DNA of 64,000 nucleotides from Marinobacter bohaiensis (GCF_003258515.1 NZ_QGEH01000001.1:124001-188000); one strand, 5' to 3'. Numbered from the stretch's first letter, positions 42,902-52,742 are shown. A program made the numbers and translations. The notes: a model not told the origin generated them from the letters alone.

Positions 42902-44938
42902 TCAGCTCGACAGCCCCAGAACCTCGTGGCCCGGTTTGGGGCGGGCGAAGAAATAACCCTGGCCCATGTCGCAGTCCATTCCCCTGAGGATGCGGGCCTG
43001 GGCCGCCGTCTCGATGCCCTCGGCGGTGATGCGCAGGTTGTTGGCCTTGGCGATGGCGATTACCGAGCGCACCAGGGTGGCGCCGCGTTCGCTCTGCAGG
43101 TCGTCGATGAAGACCTTGTCGATCTTGAGTTCGTCCACCAACAGGTGGCTCAGGTAACTCAGGGAGGAATAGCCGGTACCAAAATCGTCGATACTTACCT
43201 GGATGCCCTGCGTGCGTAGCCGTTCCATCACCTGCGTCGTGGTCTGACGCATCTGCATGACCATGCCTTCGGTGATTTCCAGCTGCAGCGATTCAGGAGG
43301 AAACTTGTACCGGCGCATCAGCTGCTCCAGATACTCCGGCAGTGCCAGATCGGAGAAGTGTCTGGCGGTGACGTTGACGGCGATCACCGGGACGGGGCGG
43401 CTCTGCTGCCTGCAGCGGGCGATGAGCTGGGCGGCGCTGTTCAGCACGTAGCGGTCGAGTTTTTGACCCAGGGCGCTGCGTTCGGCAATGGGGATGAAGT
43501 CAGCCGGCGAGATAAAGCCCCGTTCGGGATGCTGCCAGCGCACCAGCGCCTCGTAACTGTGAACGGTGTGGTCGTCGAGTCCGATCTTGGGCTGGAGGTA
43601 GACTTCGATGTCCTGATTATCGAGCGCCTCCTTGAGGCCCTGCTCGATTTCCATCTGCTTCTTCAGGTCCTCGTGGTAGTCGGCGTCGAAATACGCCGCC
43701 GTCGCGCCATGGTCGCGGGCATCCCGCGCCGCGGAGCTGGCCATGTTCTGCAGTGTTTCCTGGGAGGCCGAATCGGCCGGATACAGGGCAATGCCGCAGA
43801 CCACGTCCAGGCGCAGGCTGGAGCCATTGACCCGGTAGGGGCGCTCCAGGCTCTGCACCAGTTGCAGGGCCGTGTCGTGGGCTTCTTCGTTATCCCGGAC
43901 GCCGATCACCACCAGCATGTCGCTGCCGGTTCGGGCGCACAGGTTGGGCCGGATCAGAGTGAGGCGTATACGCTTGGCGGCCTCCACAATGACGTTGTCG
44001 CCGGCGTCATAGCCGTACTGTCGGTTGATCATCTCGAACCGGCCGCAGGCCAGGTGGAGCAGCGCGTAACGGCGACGGGGCTCGATCCATGCTTTCATTG
44101 CGCTGGAAAAGGCGCGCATGTTCAAAAAGCCGGTCAGGTAGTCGTGGTTGCGCAGGTACAGGGCCTGCTGCAGGGCGGCTTCCTGTTGCGAGATGTCGAT
44201 GCCGAAACCCTGCAGCTCCGGTTCCTGCGGGTCGCCGGCGCCGTCCACCCGCTTGAACGACCAGTCCACCAGGGCACCGCTGTCCCGGGACTTCATCGTC
44301 ACCTTGATGTTCACCTCGTTCAGGTTGCCGTGGGCCCGGAACATGCCGGCGAGCAAGTGGCCCAGCCGGTGTTCGTCGTCGTCCGCGATTTCCGTCAGCG
44401 GAAGGCCCATCAGGGCGTCGTGCTGGACGCCGATCACCTGGGAAAACGACGCGTTGGCGAAGGTGATACGCAACTGGCTGTCGACGCGGCAGATCAGTTG
44501 CTTCTGGCTTTCGACGATGTCGCGGTAACGCTGTTCGGTTTCTTCCAGCTGCTCGACGATCTCACGGTATTTCGACAGGTCGTGGCAGATGCCGATAAAG
44601 GTACGTTTGCCCTCGTGAACGGCCTCGCCGACGGAGAAATGCAGGGGAATGCGCGAACCGTTCCGGTGTTGGCCCTCGACCTCACGACCGATGCCGATGA
44701 CGCGGGGTTTTCTCGTGCTCAGGTAGTTCTGCAGGTATCGATCGTGTCGGGCGGCGGTGTCCGGGGGCATCAGCAGGTTCACCTTGCGCCCCACCACCTC
44801 GTCCCGGGAATAGCCAAACAGTCGCTCGGCGGCGCTGTTGAAACTGGTGATGAAGCCCTGCTCATCGATGGTGATGATGGCATCGACGGCGGCTTCCAAC
44901 AGCGTTGAGTAAAGATCGCCCAGCTCGGAGAGTTTCAT
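42902..44938 (-). CDS. PAS-PAS-GGDEF-EAL protein, c-di-GMP phosphodiesterase with inactive GGDEF
   Basis: A 678-residue signalling protein without membrane helices. PAS 1 (about 8-125) includes a FixL-like VVGRKVNLLMP and IGIGREVEGQHRNGS segment; PAS 2 is about 133-248; a degenerate GGDEF domain (about 255-420) has GSDML at the active-site position. The EAL domain (about 430-675) keeps EAL in YEALVRWQHP, VNVTARHF, LEITEG, DDFGTGYSSLSYL, ELKIDKVF and ITAEGIET, so it is probably an active phosphodiesterase. No operon partner is seen. Confidence 0.9.
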   Translation of the reverse strand: MKLSELGDLYSTLLEAAVDAIITIDEQGFITSFNSAAERLFGYSRDEVVGRKVNLLMPPDTAARHDRYLQNYLSTRKPRVIGIGREVEGQHRNGSRIPLHFSVGEAVHEGKRTFIGICHDLSKYREIVEQLEETEQRYRDIVESQKQLICRVDSQLRITFANASFSQVIGVQHDALMGLPLTEIADDDEHRLGHLLAGMFRAHGNLNEVNIKVTMKSRDSGALVDWSFKRVDGAGDPQEPELQGFGIDISQQEAALQQALYLRNHDYLTGFLNMRAFSSAMKAWIEPRRRYALLHLACGRFEMINRQYGYDAGDNVIVEAAKRIRLTLIRPNLCARTGSDMLVVIGVRDNEEAHDTALQLVQSLERPYRVNGSSLRLDVVCGIALYPADSASQETLQNMASSAARDARDHGATAAYFDADYHEDLKKQMEIEQGLKEALDNQDIEVYLQPKIGLDDHTVHSYEALVRWQHPERGFISPADFIPIAERSALGQKLDRYVLNSAAQLIARCRQQSRPVPVIAVNVTARHFSDLALPEYLEQLMRRYKFPPESLQLEITEGMVMQMRQTTTQVMERLRTQGIQVSIDDFGTGYSSLSYLSHLLVDELKIDKVFIDDLQSERGATLVRSVIAIAKANNLRITAEGIETAAQARILRGMDCDMGQGYFFARPKPGHEVLGLSS

Positions 44939-45126
44939 GGTGCCTGCGCCTCGTGACCGACCTGGTGACAGGTCAATTTCCCTGGCGACAGACCCTGTTA
45001 CGACTGCTTCGCTGCAACGCGCTGCCGCGCACCCTGGTGAATCCTTGCCATTGCAGTTTAGACCGCTGTCCCCAGTCTCGCTAAACCTGTCTCTGTTAAA
45101 GTCACAAGATTGTGCGGTCGGGTCTG

Positions 45127-45918
45127 TCAGGGCCCGGTGACCGGCGTCGACGCAGGCTCCCAGGGATCCAGCAGGCTGAGCTGGCCAATACCCGGCAGTT
45201 TGATTCCCAGGGCCAGCGGATCAATGCCGAAGGACAGGCCCAGCAGGTTGATCTCCAGTCCCTCATAGGCGCTGGCGAGCACGCCGGCATAGCCGAAGGC
45301 GGACACCTGGAAACCGGAATCGCTGGGCGTTTCCGCGACGAAAGGCGGGTCCAGATAGTCCTTGCCGATGGCAATGTTGGGCAGCGCCACGTCGAAGTCC
45401 GGCACGGCGCGGATCACCCAGGCGGTAAAGGTGTTGCTGTTGGGGCCCGGCCAGGCTTCGTATTCGCGCTGGTAGGGGTAGTCGGTGATCGCCGCCTCAA
45501 TCTTTGGGATCAGCTCGGCCGCCTTGTCGCCGCGAATGTCCGCGATCAGGTGGGGTTCGTTGCCGTACCAGGCGCGATCCGGGTCGCCGGGGCGGGACCG
45601 GACCTTCTGGCGGCTCCAGCCAGTCACTTCATGCACCTCATAGGTGCCGGCGCCGGCCGGCTTGGTGGCGATCCAGGTGTGCACCGCGAAATAGCCGCGC
45701 CAGCCGAAGGCGCGGGCGTGGTAAACCTGCACGATGGCTTCCGGCGCGTCCTCCGGCTGCGGCGCGATGCCCGCACTGGAGCGGTCCGCGTCGTACCAGT
45801 TCTGGGAGGTGGCCAGGCCGCTGCAGGCGGCCATCAACAAGGGCCCGATGAGGAGTGCGATGAGCAGCAGGACGGCGCGCAGCGTCCAGCGGAACGTGAA
45901 CTTCATGGAATGGTGCAT
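45127..45918 (-). CDS. DUF3750 protein (probable membrane-anchored)
   Basis: A 263-residue protein. An N-terminal helix (AVLLLIALLIGPLLMAACSG) anchors it to the inner membrane, and LMAAC at its end resembles a lipobox. The body has VQVYHARAFGWRGYFAVHTWIATKPAGA and NSNTFTAWVIRAVPDF segments found in DUF3750. The likely start is the ATG at 45918; another ATG is 12 bp downstream, and a TTG 33 bp upstream is less likely. Function is unknown. Confidence 0.75.
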   Translation of the reverse strand: MHHSMKFTFRWTLRAVLLLIALLIGPLLMAACSGLATSQNWYDADRSSAGIAPQPEDAPEAIVQVYHARAFGWRGYFAVHTWIATKPAGAGTYEVHEVTGWSRQKVRSRPGDPDRAWYGNEPHLIADIRGDKAAELIPKIEAAITDYPYQREYEAWPGPNSNTFTAWVIRAVPDFDVALPNIAIGKDYLDPPFVAETPSDSGFQVSAFGYAGVLASAYEGLEINLLGLSFGIDPLALGIKLPGIGQLSLLDPWEPASTPVTGP

Positions 45919-46009
45919 CGTGTAATCCGGGATCTGGGTGACCTCAATCAATAAGCGAGAACCGTTCCAATTTACGCTTTTTCGATCGAAGCCGACCAGT
46001 CCGGATCGA

Positions 46010-46885
46010 TCAGGTTGTCCCGGGCCGGATGCGCATCCCCTGTGACAGCAGCGCCCCGGCTACCACCGCCGTGGCCGCCAACGCCAGTTGATAGCTGGCC
46101 GGGCTCCAGCCCAGCAGGACCAGCAGCAACGCCGCCAGAACCGGTACCAGATAGGTCATCAGCCCCAGCAACGTGGCGGGTCCGCGCTGCAGGGCGAAGC
46201 CCCAACTGATGAAAGCCGCGCCGTAGGGGCCCAGGCCGATCAGGCCGGCCACCGCCCAGTCGCGGGACGTGGCGGCTTCGGGCAACTGCTCGAACAGCCC
46301 GTGCATCGCCAGGGCAACCAGGCTCACGTGCAGGAACAGGGAGCGGTAGCCGTGCAGGGACAGGGCGCCGGCCTGCCGCAGGTACACGGAGAACGCGATC
46401 CAGCAGATGCCGGCGGCCAGTCCTGCGGCGTAGGCGATGAGCGACGTCGCCTGGCCCTCGCTGCCGGACAGCACCAGCGGCGCCAGCCCGGTGAAGGCGA
46501 TCGCCGAGCCCAGCAGCAGCCGCAAACTCAGGCCCTGGCCGGCGAGACGGTTGGCGATCAGCACAAAGCCCAGCGGCCAGGTGTAGGTTACCAGGGTGAT
46601 CCTGGCCGGATCGCCGTTCTGCAAAGCCAGGAAGTAGAAATACAGCGCGCCGGCCAGGCCGCCCACGGCCATCAGCCAGTAACGTCCTTCCCGGATCCGG
46701 CTGGTGTCCTTGCGCACGTAATGCAGGCTGGCCATATGAGCCAGCCCCGCGGCGCAGATCATGGCGACGGCGGCGATCAGCATCGGCGGTAGGTGCGCAA
46801 AGCTGCGCAGGACCGGCAGACAGGACCACAGGAGGACCGTCACAAGCCCCGCCAAAATGCCCGCGTACTGACCTTTATGACACAT
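46010..46885 (-). CDS. EamA-family (DMT superfamily) transporter
   Basis: A 291-residue protein with about ten hydrophobic helices in two EamA repeats, such as ILAGLVTVLLWSCLPVLRS at the start and WAVAGLIGLGPYGAAFISWG in the second half. The ATG follows AGGAGT with 8-bp spacing; an earlier in-frame codon is less likely. It is divergent from a LysR gene, the typical arrangement for a regulated exporter of amino acids or small metabolites. Substrate unknown. Confidence 0.85.
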   Translation of the reverse strand: MCHKGQYAGILAGLVTVLLWSCLPVLRSFAHLPPMLIAAVAMICAAGLAHMASLHYVRKDTSRIREGRYWLMAVGGLAGALYFYFLALQNGDPARITLVTYTWPLGFVLIANRLAGQGLSLRLLLGSAIAFTGLAPLVLSGSEGQATSLIAYAAGLAAGICWIAFSVYLRQAGALSLHGYRSLFLHVSLVALAMHGLFEQLPEAATSRDWAVAGLIGLGPYGAAFISWGFALQRGPATLLGLMTYLVPVLAALLLVLLGWSPASYQLALAATAVVAGALLSQGMRIRPGTT

Positions 46886-46983
46886 CGATGTCACTCCTGT
46901 TAACGCTTGTCCGATGCCATTACCCGGCGTATTTTGGAGAACACAGCTCAATCGGTGAAACGAAGTCTTTCGATCAATCGATC

Positions 46984-47898
46984 ATGAAACGTGATGCAAC
47001 GATGCCGAACCCGAGACCCCTCGATCTGGCGGTGCTGAAAACCTTCGTCACGGTGGTGGAAAGCGGTGGCTTCACCGCCGCCGCCGAGCGCCTGCACCTG
47101 GCCCAGTCCACGGTCAGTGCCCACATGGCGCGGCTGGAAGACACGCTGGATCGCCCGTTGCTGCAGCGCGGGCGCCGCGCCGCCGTGCCCACGCCAGCCG
47201 GCGAACGATTGCTGGCCCACGCCCGCCAGATGCTGCGCCAGAATGCCCTGGCCTGGCAGGACGTGCTGGACCAGCGCCTCGACGGCGTGGTGCGGCTGGG
47301 CATCCCGGACGACTACGTGGTGTACCTGCCGGAGGCCCTGGCCGAGTTCGAGGCCCGCTATCCCGGCGTGGAGCTGGAGGTGCGCTGCGGTCTGAGCGTG
47401 GAGTTAATGGAAGAGGTCAAAGCCGGGTCGCTGGATCTGGCCATCGTCACCCGGCAGCCGAAAAGCCCGGGCGGGGAAGTGCTGGTGCGCGAGCCCATGG
47501 TCTGGGCCGGCGCCACCGGCTACGACACCCACCAACGCTCGCCGCTGCCGCTGGCGGTCTCCCGGGAAGGTGTGTGCGTCTTCCGCGAACGGGCGCTGGC
47601 GGCGCTGGACGCGGCCGGCATCCCCTGGCGCATCGCCTACACCAGTGCCAGCCTGTCCGGGTTGTCGGCGGCGGTGCGCGCGGGTCTGGCGCTTACCGTG
47701 CTGACGCCCTCCATGGTGGGGCCGGAGATCCGCACGCTGGGCGTCGACGATGGACTGCCGGACCTGCCCCACACTGAAATCACCCTGCACCGCAGCCCCG
47801 GCCGTCCCAGCGAAGCGGCGCGGCAACTTGCCGCCCAGTTGATGGAACGGTTCGAGCGCCAGTATGCGGGGGACGCACGACGGCCCGCCGCCGTCTGA
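46984..47898 (+). CDS. LysR-family transcriptional regulator
   Basis: A 304-residue regulator with an N-terminal winged helix at about residues 12-70 (VLKTFVTVVESGGFTAAAERLHLAQSTVSAHMARLE) and a periplasmic-binding-protein-like effector domain. The likely start is the ATG at 46984, since the stretch before it is not conserved; ATG 47002 is an alternative. It is divergent from the EamA gene, which it likely controls. The 98-bp gap between them would hold its operator. Confidence 0.85.
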   Translation: MKRDATMPNPRPLDLAVLKTFVTVVESGGFTAAAERLHLAQSTVSAHMARLEDTLDRPLLQRGRRAAVPTPAGERLLAHARQMLRQNALAWQDVLDQRLDGVVRLGIPDDYVVYLPEALAEFEARYPGVELEVRCGLSVELMEEVKAGSLDLAIVTRQPKSPGGEVLVREPMVWAGATGYDTHQRSPLPLAVSREGVCVFRERALAALDAAGIPWRIAYTSASLSGLSAAVRAGLALTVLTPSMVGPEIRTLGVDDGLPDLPHTEITLHRSPGRPSEAARQLAAQLMERFERQYAGDARRPAAV

Positions 47899-47927
47899 AG
47901 CCACAAACGCCTGACCCGGGAAGATCG

Positions 47928-48440
47928 ATGCGATTACGCCGGCTCCGCCACGACGACAGCGACGCCTTGCTGGCGTTCGAGCGCGACAACCGTCACTGGT
48001 TCGAGCGATTTATCGAGAGCCGTGGGGAGGCGTTCTACTCCGCCCGAGCGGTGGCGGAGCACGTCCGGACGAGTCTCGCCGAACACGCCGACGGGGTGAT
48101 GTTTCCCGGACTGGTGGTGCAGGGCGGCGTGCTACTGGGGCGGGTGAATCTGCGGGAGATCGACCGGACTCGCGGCACCGCGCGGCTGGGCTACCGTGTC
48201 GCCGAGAATGCGGCCGGGCAGGGCGTGGGCCGCTTCGCGGTGAGCGCGATCGTCGATCTCGCCAGAACGACCTACAAACTGCGCCAGCTCACCGCGTTTG
48301 TGTCTGTGGATAACCCTGCCTCCCGACGGGTGCTGGAGAAGCAGGGTTTCCGGGTCGTTGGGCGGCGCCCCGGTATGGCTGAGGTCGGCCCGCGTCGGAT
48401 CGACTGTCTGGAGTACCAGCGCTGCCTCAGCCGCCGTTAA
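47928..48440 (+). CDS. GNAT-family acetyltransferase (RimJ/RimL-like)
   Basis: A 170-residue GNAT protein. The acetyl-CoA loop appears as [20 protein letters not shown] at about residues 92-111, followed by [21 protein letters not shown], characteristic of the ribosomal-protein or aminoglycoside-type N-acetyltransferases. The target cannot be read. It starts 29 bp after the LysR gene and converges on arsB with a 14-bp overlap. Confidence 0.85.
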   Translation: MRLRRLRHDDSDALLAFERDNRHWFERFIESRGEAFYSARAVAEHVRTSLAEHADGVMFPGLVVQGGVLLGRVNLREIDRTRGTARLGYRVAENAAGQGVGRFAVSAIVDLARTTYKLRQLTAFVSVDNPASRRVLEKQGFRVVGRRPGMAEVGPRRIDCLEYQRCLSRR

Positions 48441-49737
48441 CCAGCGGCAGCCACCAGGCCAGGGCGAGCAGGGTGACCAGCAACACCGGCGGTGTGATGA
48501 TCAGCCCCACCTTCATGTATTGCCCCCAACTGATGCGATGGCCGCTGCGCGCGAGCACGTGCAGCCAGAGCAGCGTGGCCAGGCTGCCGATGGGCGTGAA
48601 CTTGGGCCCCAGGTCGTTGCCGATCACGTTGGCGTACACCATCAGCTCCCGGATCAGCGGCGACACCGGCGCCTGGTCGATGGCCAGCGCGCCCACCAGC
48701 GTAGCGGGCATGTTGTTCATGATCGAGGCCAGCAGCGCCGAGGCGAACCCCGTCCCCACGGTCGCGACCAGCGGCCCCTGCTGCGCCAGCCAGCCCAGCA
48801 GTTGCGCCGCCCGGTCGGTCAGGCCGGCGTTGCCCAGGCCGTAGACCACCAGGTACATCCCCACCGAGAACAGCACGATCTGCCAGGGCGCGTGTTTCAG
48901 TACCCGTTTCAGGGAAATCACCCGGCCGCGCTTGGCGACGTACCAGCGTCCGGCGATGGCCATCAGGATCAGGGCCGCGATGCCCGTGACCAGCGCGATG
49001 GGCAGATCCAGCGGCGCGGTCACGAAATAGGCCACCATCAGGATCGTCAGCAGCGGGAAGCCGGCGCGGAACACCTGCGGATCGCGAATCGCCGTGGCCG
49101 GCTCGGCCAGCGCGCTCACGTCGTAACGCCGGGGGATGCGCCGCCCGAAGAAGCACCAGAGCACGGCCAGAGTAGCGGCCAGGGATGCCAGGTTCACCGG
49201 CACCATCACCAGGGCGTAGTGCTCGAAGGAGATATCGAAGTAGTTGGCGCTGACGATGTTGACCAGGTTGGAGATCACCAGGGGCAGGCTGGTGGTGTCC
49301 GCCACGAAGCCGGTGGCGATGATGAACGCCAGGGCTGCCGGCGGCGGGAACTGCAGCCGCAGCAGGATCGCCATGACGATCGGCGTCAGCAGCAGGGCGG
49401 CGCCGTCGTTGGCGAAAAACGCGGCGATGAAAGCGCCCAGCACCACGATCAGCGGGAACAGCACATGCCCGCGCCCGCCGCCCCAGCGAGCGACATGCAG
49501 CGCCGCCCAGGCGAAGAAGCCGGCCTCATCCAGAATCAGGGAAATGATGATCAGGGCGACGAAAGTGAAGGTGGCGTCCCAGACGATGTCCCAGACCACC
49601 GCCACATCCGGCCAGTGCACGACACCGGTGGCCAGCGCCACGGCGGCCCCGCCCAGCGCGCTCCAGCCGATGCCCAGCCCCCGGGGTTGCCAGATCACCA
49701 GCACCAGGGTGACGACGAAGATTGCGAATGCCAGCAT
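48427..49737 (-). CDS. arsB: Arsenical pump membrane protein ArsB
   Basis: A 436-residue inner-membrane arsenite exporter of the ArsB/NhaD family with about twelve helices. Family segments are the [19 protein letters not shown] stretch near residue 108, [20 protein letters not shown] (about residue 139), [16 protein letters not shown] and [20 protein letters not shown]. No ArsA ATPase is present, so it would work as a secondary pump for arsenite. It is the last gene of the ars operon and is 10 bp after arsH. Confidence 0.92.
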   Translation of the reverse strand: MLAFAIFVVTLVLVIWQPRGLGIGWSALGGAAVALATGVVHWPDVAVVWDIVWDATFTFVALIIISLILDEAGFFAWAALHVARWGGGRGHVLFPLIVVLGAFIAAFFANDGAALLLTPIVMAILLRLQFPPPAALAFIIATGFVADTTSLPLVISNLVNIVSANYFDISFEHYALVMVPVNLASLAATLAVLWCFFGRRIPRRYDVSALAEPATAIRDPQVFRAGFPLLTILMVAYFVTAPLDLPIALVTGIAALILMAIAGRWYVAKRGRVISLKRVLKHAPWQIVLFSVGMYLVVYGLGNAGLTDRAAQLLGWLAQQGPLVATVGTGFASALLASIMNNMPATLVGALAIDQAPVSPLIRELMVYANVIGNDLGPKFTPIGSLATLLWLHVLARSGHRISWGQYMKVGLIITPPVLLVTLLALAWWLPLVNGG

Positions 49738-49747
49738 ATCGATTCCG

Positions 49748-50470
49748 TCAGATGGACGTCTGGTTGACGCGCCTGGACACGGCCTCGGCGCTCTCCACCC
49801 GCTCGGAATAGCGGTCGGTCAGGTAGGCGTCGTGGCCTCGGGTCAGCCAGGTGAATTTCACCAGCTCCTCGCACACGTCCACCACCCGCAAGTAAAGGGG
49901 CGAGGGTTTCATGCGGCCGGCGTCGTCGAACTCGTTGAACGCCTTGGGCACCGATGACTGGTTGGGGATGGTCAGCATACGCATCCAGCGGCCCAGCACC
50001 CGCAGCTGGTTGACCGCGTTGAAGCTCTGGCTGCCGCCGGACACCTGCATGATCGCCAGGGTCTTGCCCTGGGTGGGGCGTACACCACCCAGGGACAGTG
50101 GAATCCAGTCGATCTGGGCCTTCATCACCGCGGTCATGGCGCCGTGCCGCTCGGGGCTGACCCACACCATACCTTCGGACCACTCGGCCAGGTCACGCAG
50201 TGCCCGCACCCTGGGGTGGTCCGCCTCGGCGGCGTCGGGCAGCGGCAGGCTGTGGGGATCGAACGTGCGCACCTCGCAGCCGAACCAGCGCAGCAGGCGG
50301 CTGGCTTCCTCCGACAACAGTCGCGAGTAGGACCGCTCCCGCAACGAGCCGTACAGAACCAGGATGCGCGGCGCGTGTCGCGGCGCACCGGGTGCGGCCA
50401 GGCGGTCGTGGTCGATGGGCCGGAGCTGCTCCGGGTCGATGTTGGGCAGATCGTGTAGGGACAGGCTCAT
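49748..50470 (-). CDS. arsH: ArsH, NADPH-dependent FMN reductase
   Basis: A 240-residue flavoprotein. Diagnostic are [19 protein letters not shown] for FMN phosphate binding, [19 protein letters not shown], and [21 protein letters not shown]. ArsH oxidises trivalent methyl- and aryl-arsenicals and reduces quinones or oxygen. It overlaps arsC by 4 bp at its start, so the ars genes are coupled. Confidence 0.94.
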   Translation of the reverse strand: MSLSLHDLPNIDPEQLRPIDHDRLAAPGAPRHAPRILVLYGSLRERSYSRLLSEEASRLLRWFGCEVRTFDPHSLPLPDAAEADHPRVRALRDLAEWSEGMVWVSPERHGAMTAVMKAQIDWIPLSLGGVRPTQGKTLAIMQVSGGSQSFNAVNQLRVLGRWMRMLTIPNQSSVPKAFNEFDDAGRMKPSPLYLRVVDVCEELVKFTWLTRGHDAYLTDRYSERVESAEAVSRRVNQTSI

Positions 50471-50880
50471 AAGTCATTATCTCCGGAGACCACGACATCC
50501 CCGTCTTCCTTGACGAAGCGTGCGGGAGGGTGGGGCAGCAGAGTGAATACAGTCTCGGACGGACGGCACAGCCGGATGCCCAGGTCGGTTTCCACGATGG
50601 GCCGGTTGATCAGGATTGGGTGTGCCATCATGGCGTCGATCAGCTCGCCGTCAGTCAGCGCCGGGTCGTCGAGATTCAGGTCGTCGTAAGGTGTGCCTTT
50701 GCGTCTTAGCAGTTCCCGGGGCGGCATGGCCATCGCCTGTAGCATGGCTTCCAGCTTTTGCCGCGAAGGCGGCGTTTTCAGGTATTCGATGACGTGCGGT
50801 TCCTCACCGGACGCCCGGATCATGGCCAGGGTGTTGCGCGATGTACCGCAGTCGGGGTTGTGATAGATCACGGTGATCAT
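50467..50880 (-). CDS. arsC: Glutaredoxin-dependent arsenate reductase
   Basis: A 137-residue enzyme that reduces arsenate to arsenite for export by ArsB. It has the ArsC active site [13 protein letters not shown] with C11 and R-x residues, and the later [10 protein letters not shown] and R-P-S-E segments of the Spx/ArsC fold. The glutaredoxin type has a single catalytic cysteine in this motif. It lies 9 bp downstream of the arsR stop codon. Confidence 0.95.
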   Translation of the reverse strand: MITVIYHNPDCGTSRNTLAMIRASGEEPHVIEYLKTPPSRQKLEAMLQAMAMPPRELLRRKGTPYDDLNLDDPALTDGELIDAMMAHPILINRPIVETDLGIRLCRPSETVFTLLPHPPARFVKEDGDVVVSGDNDL

Positions 50881-50889
50881 GTCAGTCTC

Positions 50890-51240
50890 TCAGGCGTCTG
50901 TTTTCGGGGTACAGCAGGGCGCCAGGTCGTCTATCAGCGGCTGGCACAGTTCCGCCCGGCCACCGCAGCAGTCCTGGACCAGGAAGCGGATTGCCTGGTG
51001 CACGGTTTCCAGGTCGGCACGGTAGATGATGGAGCGGCTGCGGCGTGCCGAACGCACCAGACCGGCGCGGCTCAGCACGCTCAGGTGGGCCGACATCGTG
51101 TTGTGCGGCACCGACAGCTGACGGGCCACATCGCCGGCGGCTAGCCCCTCCGGTTCGTGGGCGACCAGCAGGCGGAAAGCGTCCAGACGTGTGGGCTGAG
51201 CCAGGGCCGCGAATGCTTCGATGGTGTTTGATGTGTCCAT
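50890..51240 (-). CDS. arsR: ArsR-family arsenite-responsive repressor
   Basis: A 116-residue winged-helix repressor with the recognition helix SVPHNTMSAHLSVLSRAGLV. The C-terminal sensor reads QDCCGGRAELC, close to the adjacent-Cys site of Acidithiobacillus ArsR, plus a further CC at the end. The ATG at 51240 is chosen because a 7-bp inverted repeat ends over it; an upstream in-frame codon would place the protein before its operator. It controls arsC, arsH and arsB downstream. Confidence 0.93.
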   Translation of the reverse strand: MDTSNTIEAFAALAQPTRLDAFRLLVAHEPEGLAAGDVARQLSVPHNTMSAHLSVLSRAGLVRSARRSRSIIYRADLETVHQAIRFLVQDCCGGRAELCQPLIDDLAPCCTPKTDA

Positions 51241-51262
51241 ATGTCCAATATTATCGACATAT
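51239..51262. promoter_or_regulatory. ArsR operator
   Basis: ATATGTC and GACATAT form a perfect 7-bp inverted repeat with a 10-nt AT-rich spacer, overlapping the arsR start codon. The symmetric ATATG/CATAT ends are usual for ArsR/SmtB operators. Confidence 0.7.
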
Positions 51263-51309
51263 AATTCCATCTGCAACAAGGTGTGCCTTGAACACGAGGG
51301 CCTTTGGCG

Positions 51310-51807
51310 CTACCGGTCGGCCGTCAGGGTGCGCTGCCAGAGACCCACATCGACCCAGCGGTCGAACTTGTAGCCTACCTCGTGCAGCTTCCCCGCCGGT
51401 GTCATCCCGAACTTCTGGTGCAGGGCCTCGCTGGCGGGGTTGGGCAGGGCAATCAGCCCGATGACGGCGTGCACGCCGAGGCCCATCAGTGCCTCGAACA
51501 GCGACTCATAGAGCTGCGAGCCCAGGCCCCGCCCGCCGGCGTCGGGATCGAGGTACACCGTCACTTCCACCGAAAAACGATAGGCGTAGCGCGGGTGCCA
51601 GGGGCCGGCGTAGGCGTAGCCCAGCACGGCACCGTCCTCCTCCGCCACCAGCCAGGGGAAGCCGGCGTTGACGCCGCTTTCGATACGCTTGGCCATGGTG
51701 CCGGCCGTGATCGCCTCTTCCTCAAAGGTGATGACCGTATCGCGGATGTAGTGGTTGTAGATGCGGACGATGCCTTCGGCGTCGTCGGGTGTGGCAGGGC
51801 GAATCAT
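51310..51807 (-). CDS. GNAT acetyltransferase, ArsN/phosphinothricin acetyltransferase-like
   Basis: A 165-residue N-acetyltransferase. The start MIRPATPDDAEGIVRIYNHYI, the EVTVYLDPDAGGRGLGSQLYESLF acetyl-CoA motif and ALPNPASEALHQKFGM match the phosphinothricin acetyltransferase group, to which ArsN1 (arsinothricin N-acetyltransferase) belongs. It lies immediately upstream of arsR on the same strand, so arsinothricin detoxification is the favoured function; a methionine sulfoximine or phosphinothricin acetylase is possible. Confidence 0.78.
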   Translation of the reverse strand: MIRPATPDDAEGIVRIYNHYIRDTVITFEEEAITAGTMAKRIESGVNAGFPWLVAEEDGAVLGYAYAGPWHPRYAYRFSVEVTVYLDPDAGGRGLGSQLYESLFEALMGLGVHAVIGLIALPNPASEALHQKFGMTPAGKLHEVGYKFDRWVDVGLWQRTLTADR

Positions 51808-51931
51808 GCCTGTCGCACCTCCTTGTGATGCCTTGTAAACGGATTCCTGTGACTCAGCTTACCACGGCCGCGACTGGCCAAACTCCGGCGATTGTGATGG
51901 CATGGTCGACCCCCTTATTCCCGGAGTCACC

Positions 51932-52414
51932 ATGTCCGCTATCGAAATCCGCACCGCGACCGTCGACGACGTGCCGCAAATCCTCGCCTTCGTGCGCGAG
52001 CTGGCCATCTACGAGAAAGCCGAGCACGAGGTCGTGGCCACCGAGGCGACCGTCGCCGAATCCATCTTCGGGCCGGATTCCACCGTCCACGCCCTGATCT
52101 GCGAGAAAGCCGGCCAACCCATCGGGTTTGCGGTGTATTTCTACAACTATTCCACCTGGCTGGCGAAGAACGGCCTGTTCCTGGAAGACCTCTACGTCAC
52201 CCCGGACGAGCGCGGCAGCGGCGCCGGCAAGGCACTGCTCCGGCACCTGGCGCAGATTGCCGTGGCCAGGGGCTGCGGCCGTTTCGAATGGAACGTGCTG
52301 GACTGGAACGAACCGGCGATCAATTTCTACGAATCCATCGGCGCCAAGCCCCAGAGCGAATGGATCGGCTACCGCCTGACCGGACAGGCCCTGCTGGATC
52401 TGGCGGAATCCTGA
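51932..52414 (+). CDS. GNAT acetyltransferase (SSAT/diamine acetyltransferase-like)
   Basis: A 160-residue GNAT protein. The sequence ILAFVRELAIYEKAEHEVVATEA and LFLEDLYVTPDERGSGAGKALLRHL resembles bacterial thialysine and diamine acetyltransferases, followed by FEWNVLDWNEPAINFYESIGA. The start ATG follows CGGAG. It is divergent from the ArsN-like gene. The true amine substrate is unknown. Confidence 0.88.
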   Translation: MSAIEIRTATVDDVPQILAFVRELAIYEKAEHEVVATEATVAESIFGPDSTVHALICEKAGQPIGFAVYFYNYSTWLAKNGLFLEDLYVTPDERGSGAGKALLRHLAQIAVARGCGRFEWNVLDWNEPAINFYESIGAKPQSEWIGYRLTGQALLDLAES

Positions 52415-52742
52415 CGTTCCGGGGTACCTGTCACTCAATCGGGAGTGGCCCGGTCGCTGATGGGACCAGGGTCCTTGGCCGAGTGCTGATGCGGTGGCAT
52501 TTGCCTGAAACCTTTCTACGCTTATTGAGTAATCTGCATCGGATTTCGAGGTTTCCACCCGCCATTGGCGCGAGGGTAACCGTGCCCCAGGCGCTGTGAT
52601 CAGCGCCGTCGTTGCAGGATGCACTGGAGGTCATGGCAAGCGGTGTCGTTGGCTGACTCCCGCTGCTGGGAGCTACAGAGCCTTCCTGCTTCCTCCTGAA
52701 GGATAGCGGCCCGGGTTGCGGGTCGTTCGTTCCGAAGTGACA
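52415..52742. other. Intergenic stretch upstream of the DUF1254 leader
   Basis: This 328-bp gap has no credible gene. It contains the 11-mer TTCTACGCTTA at 52514-52524, which recurs at 55657-55667, upstream of the second enzyme-barrel module; a promoter is likely here. The following 92 bp form the leader listed separately. Confidence 0.45.
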
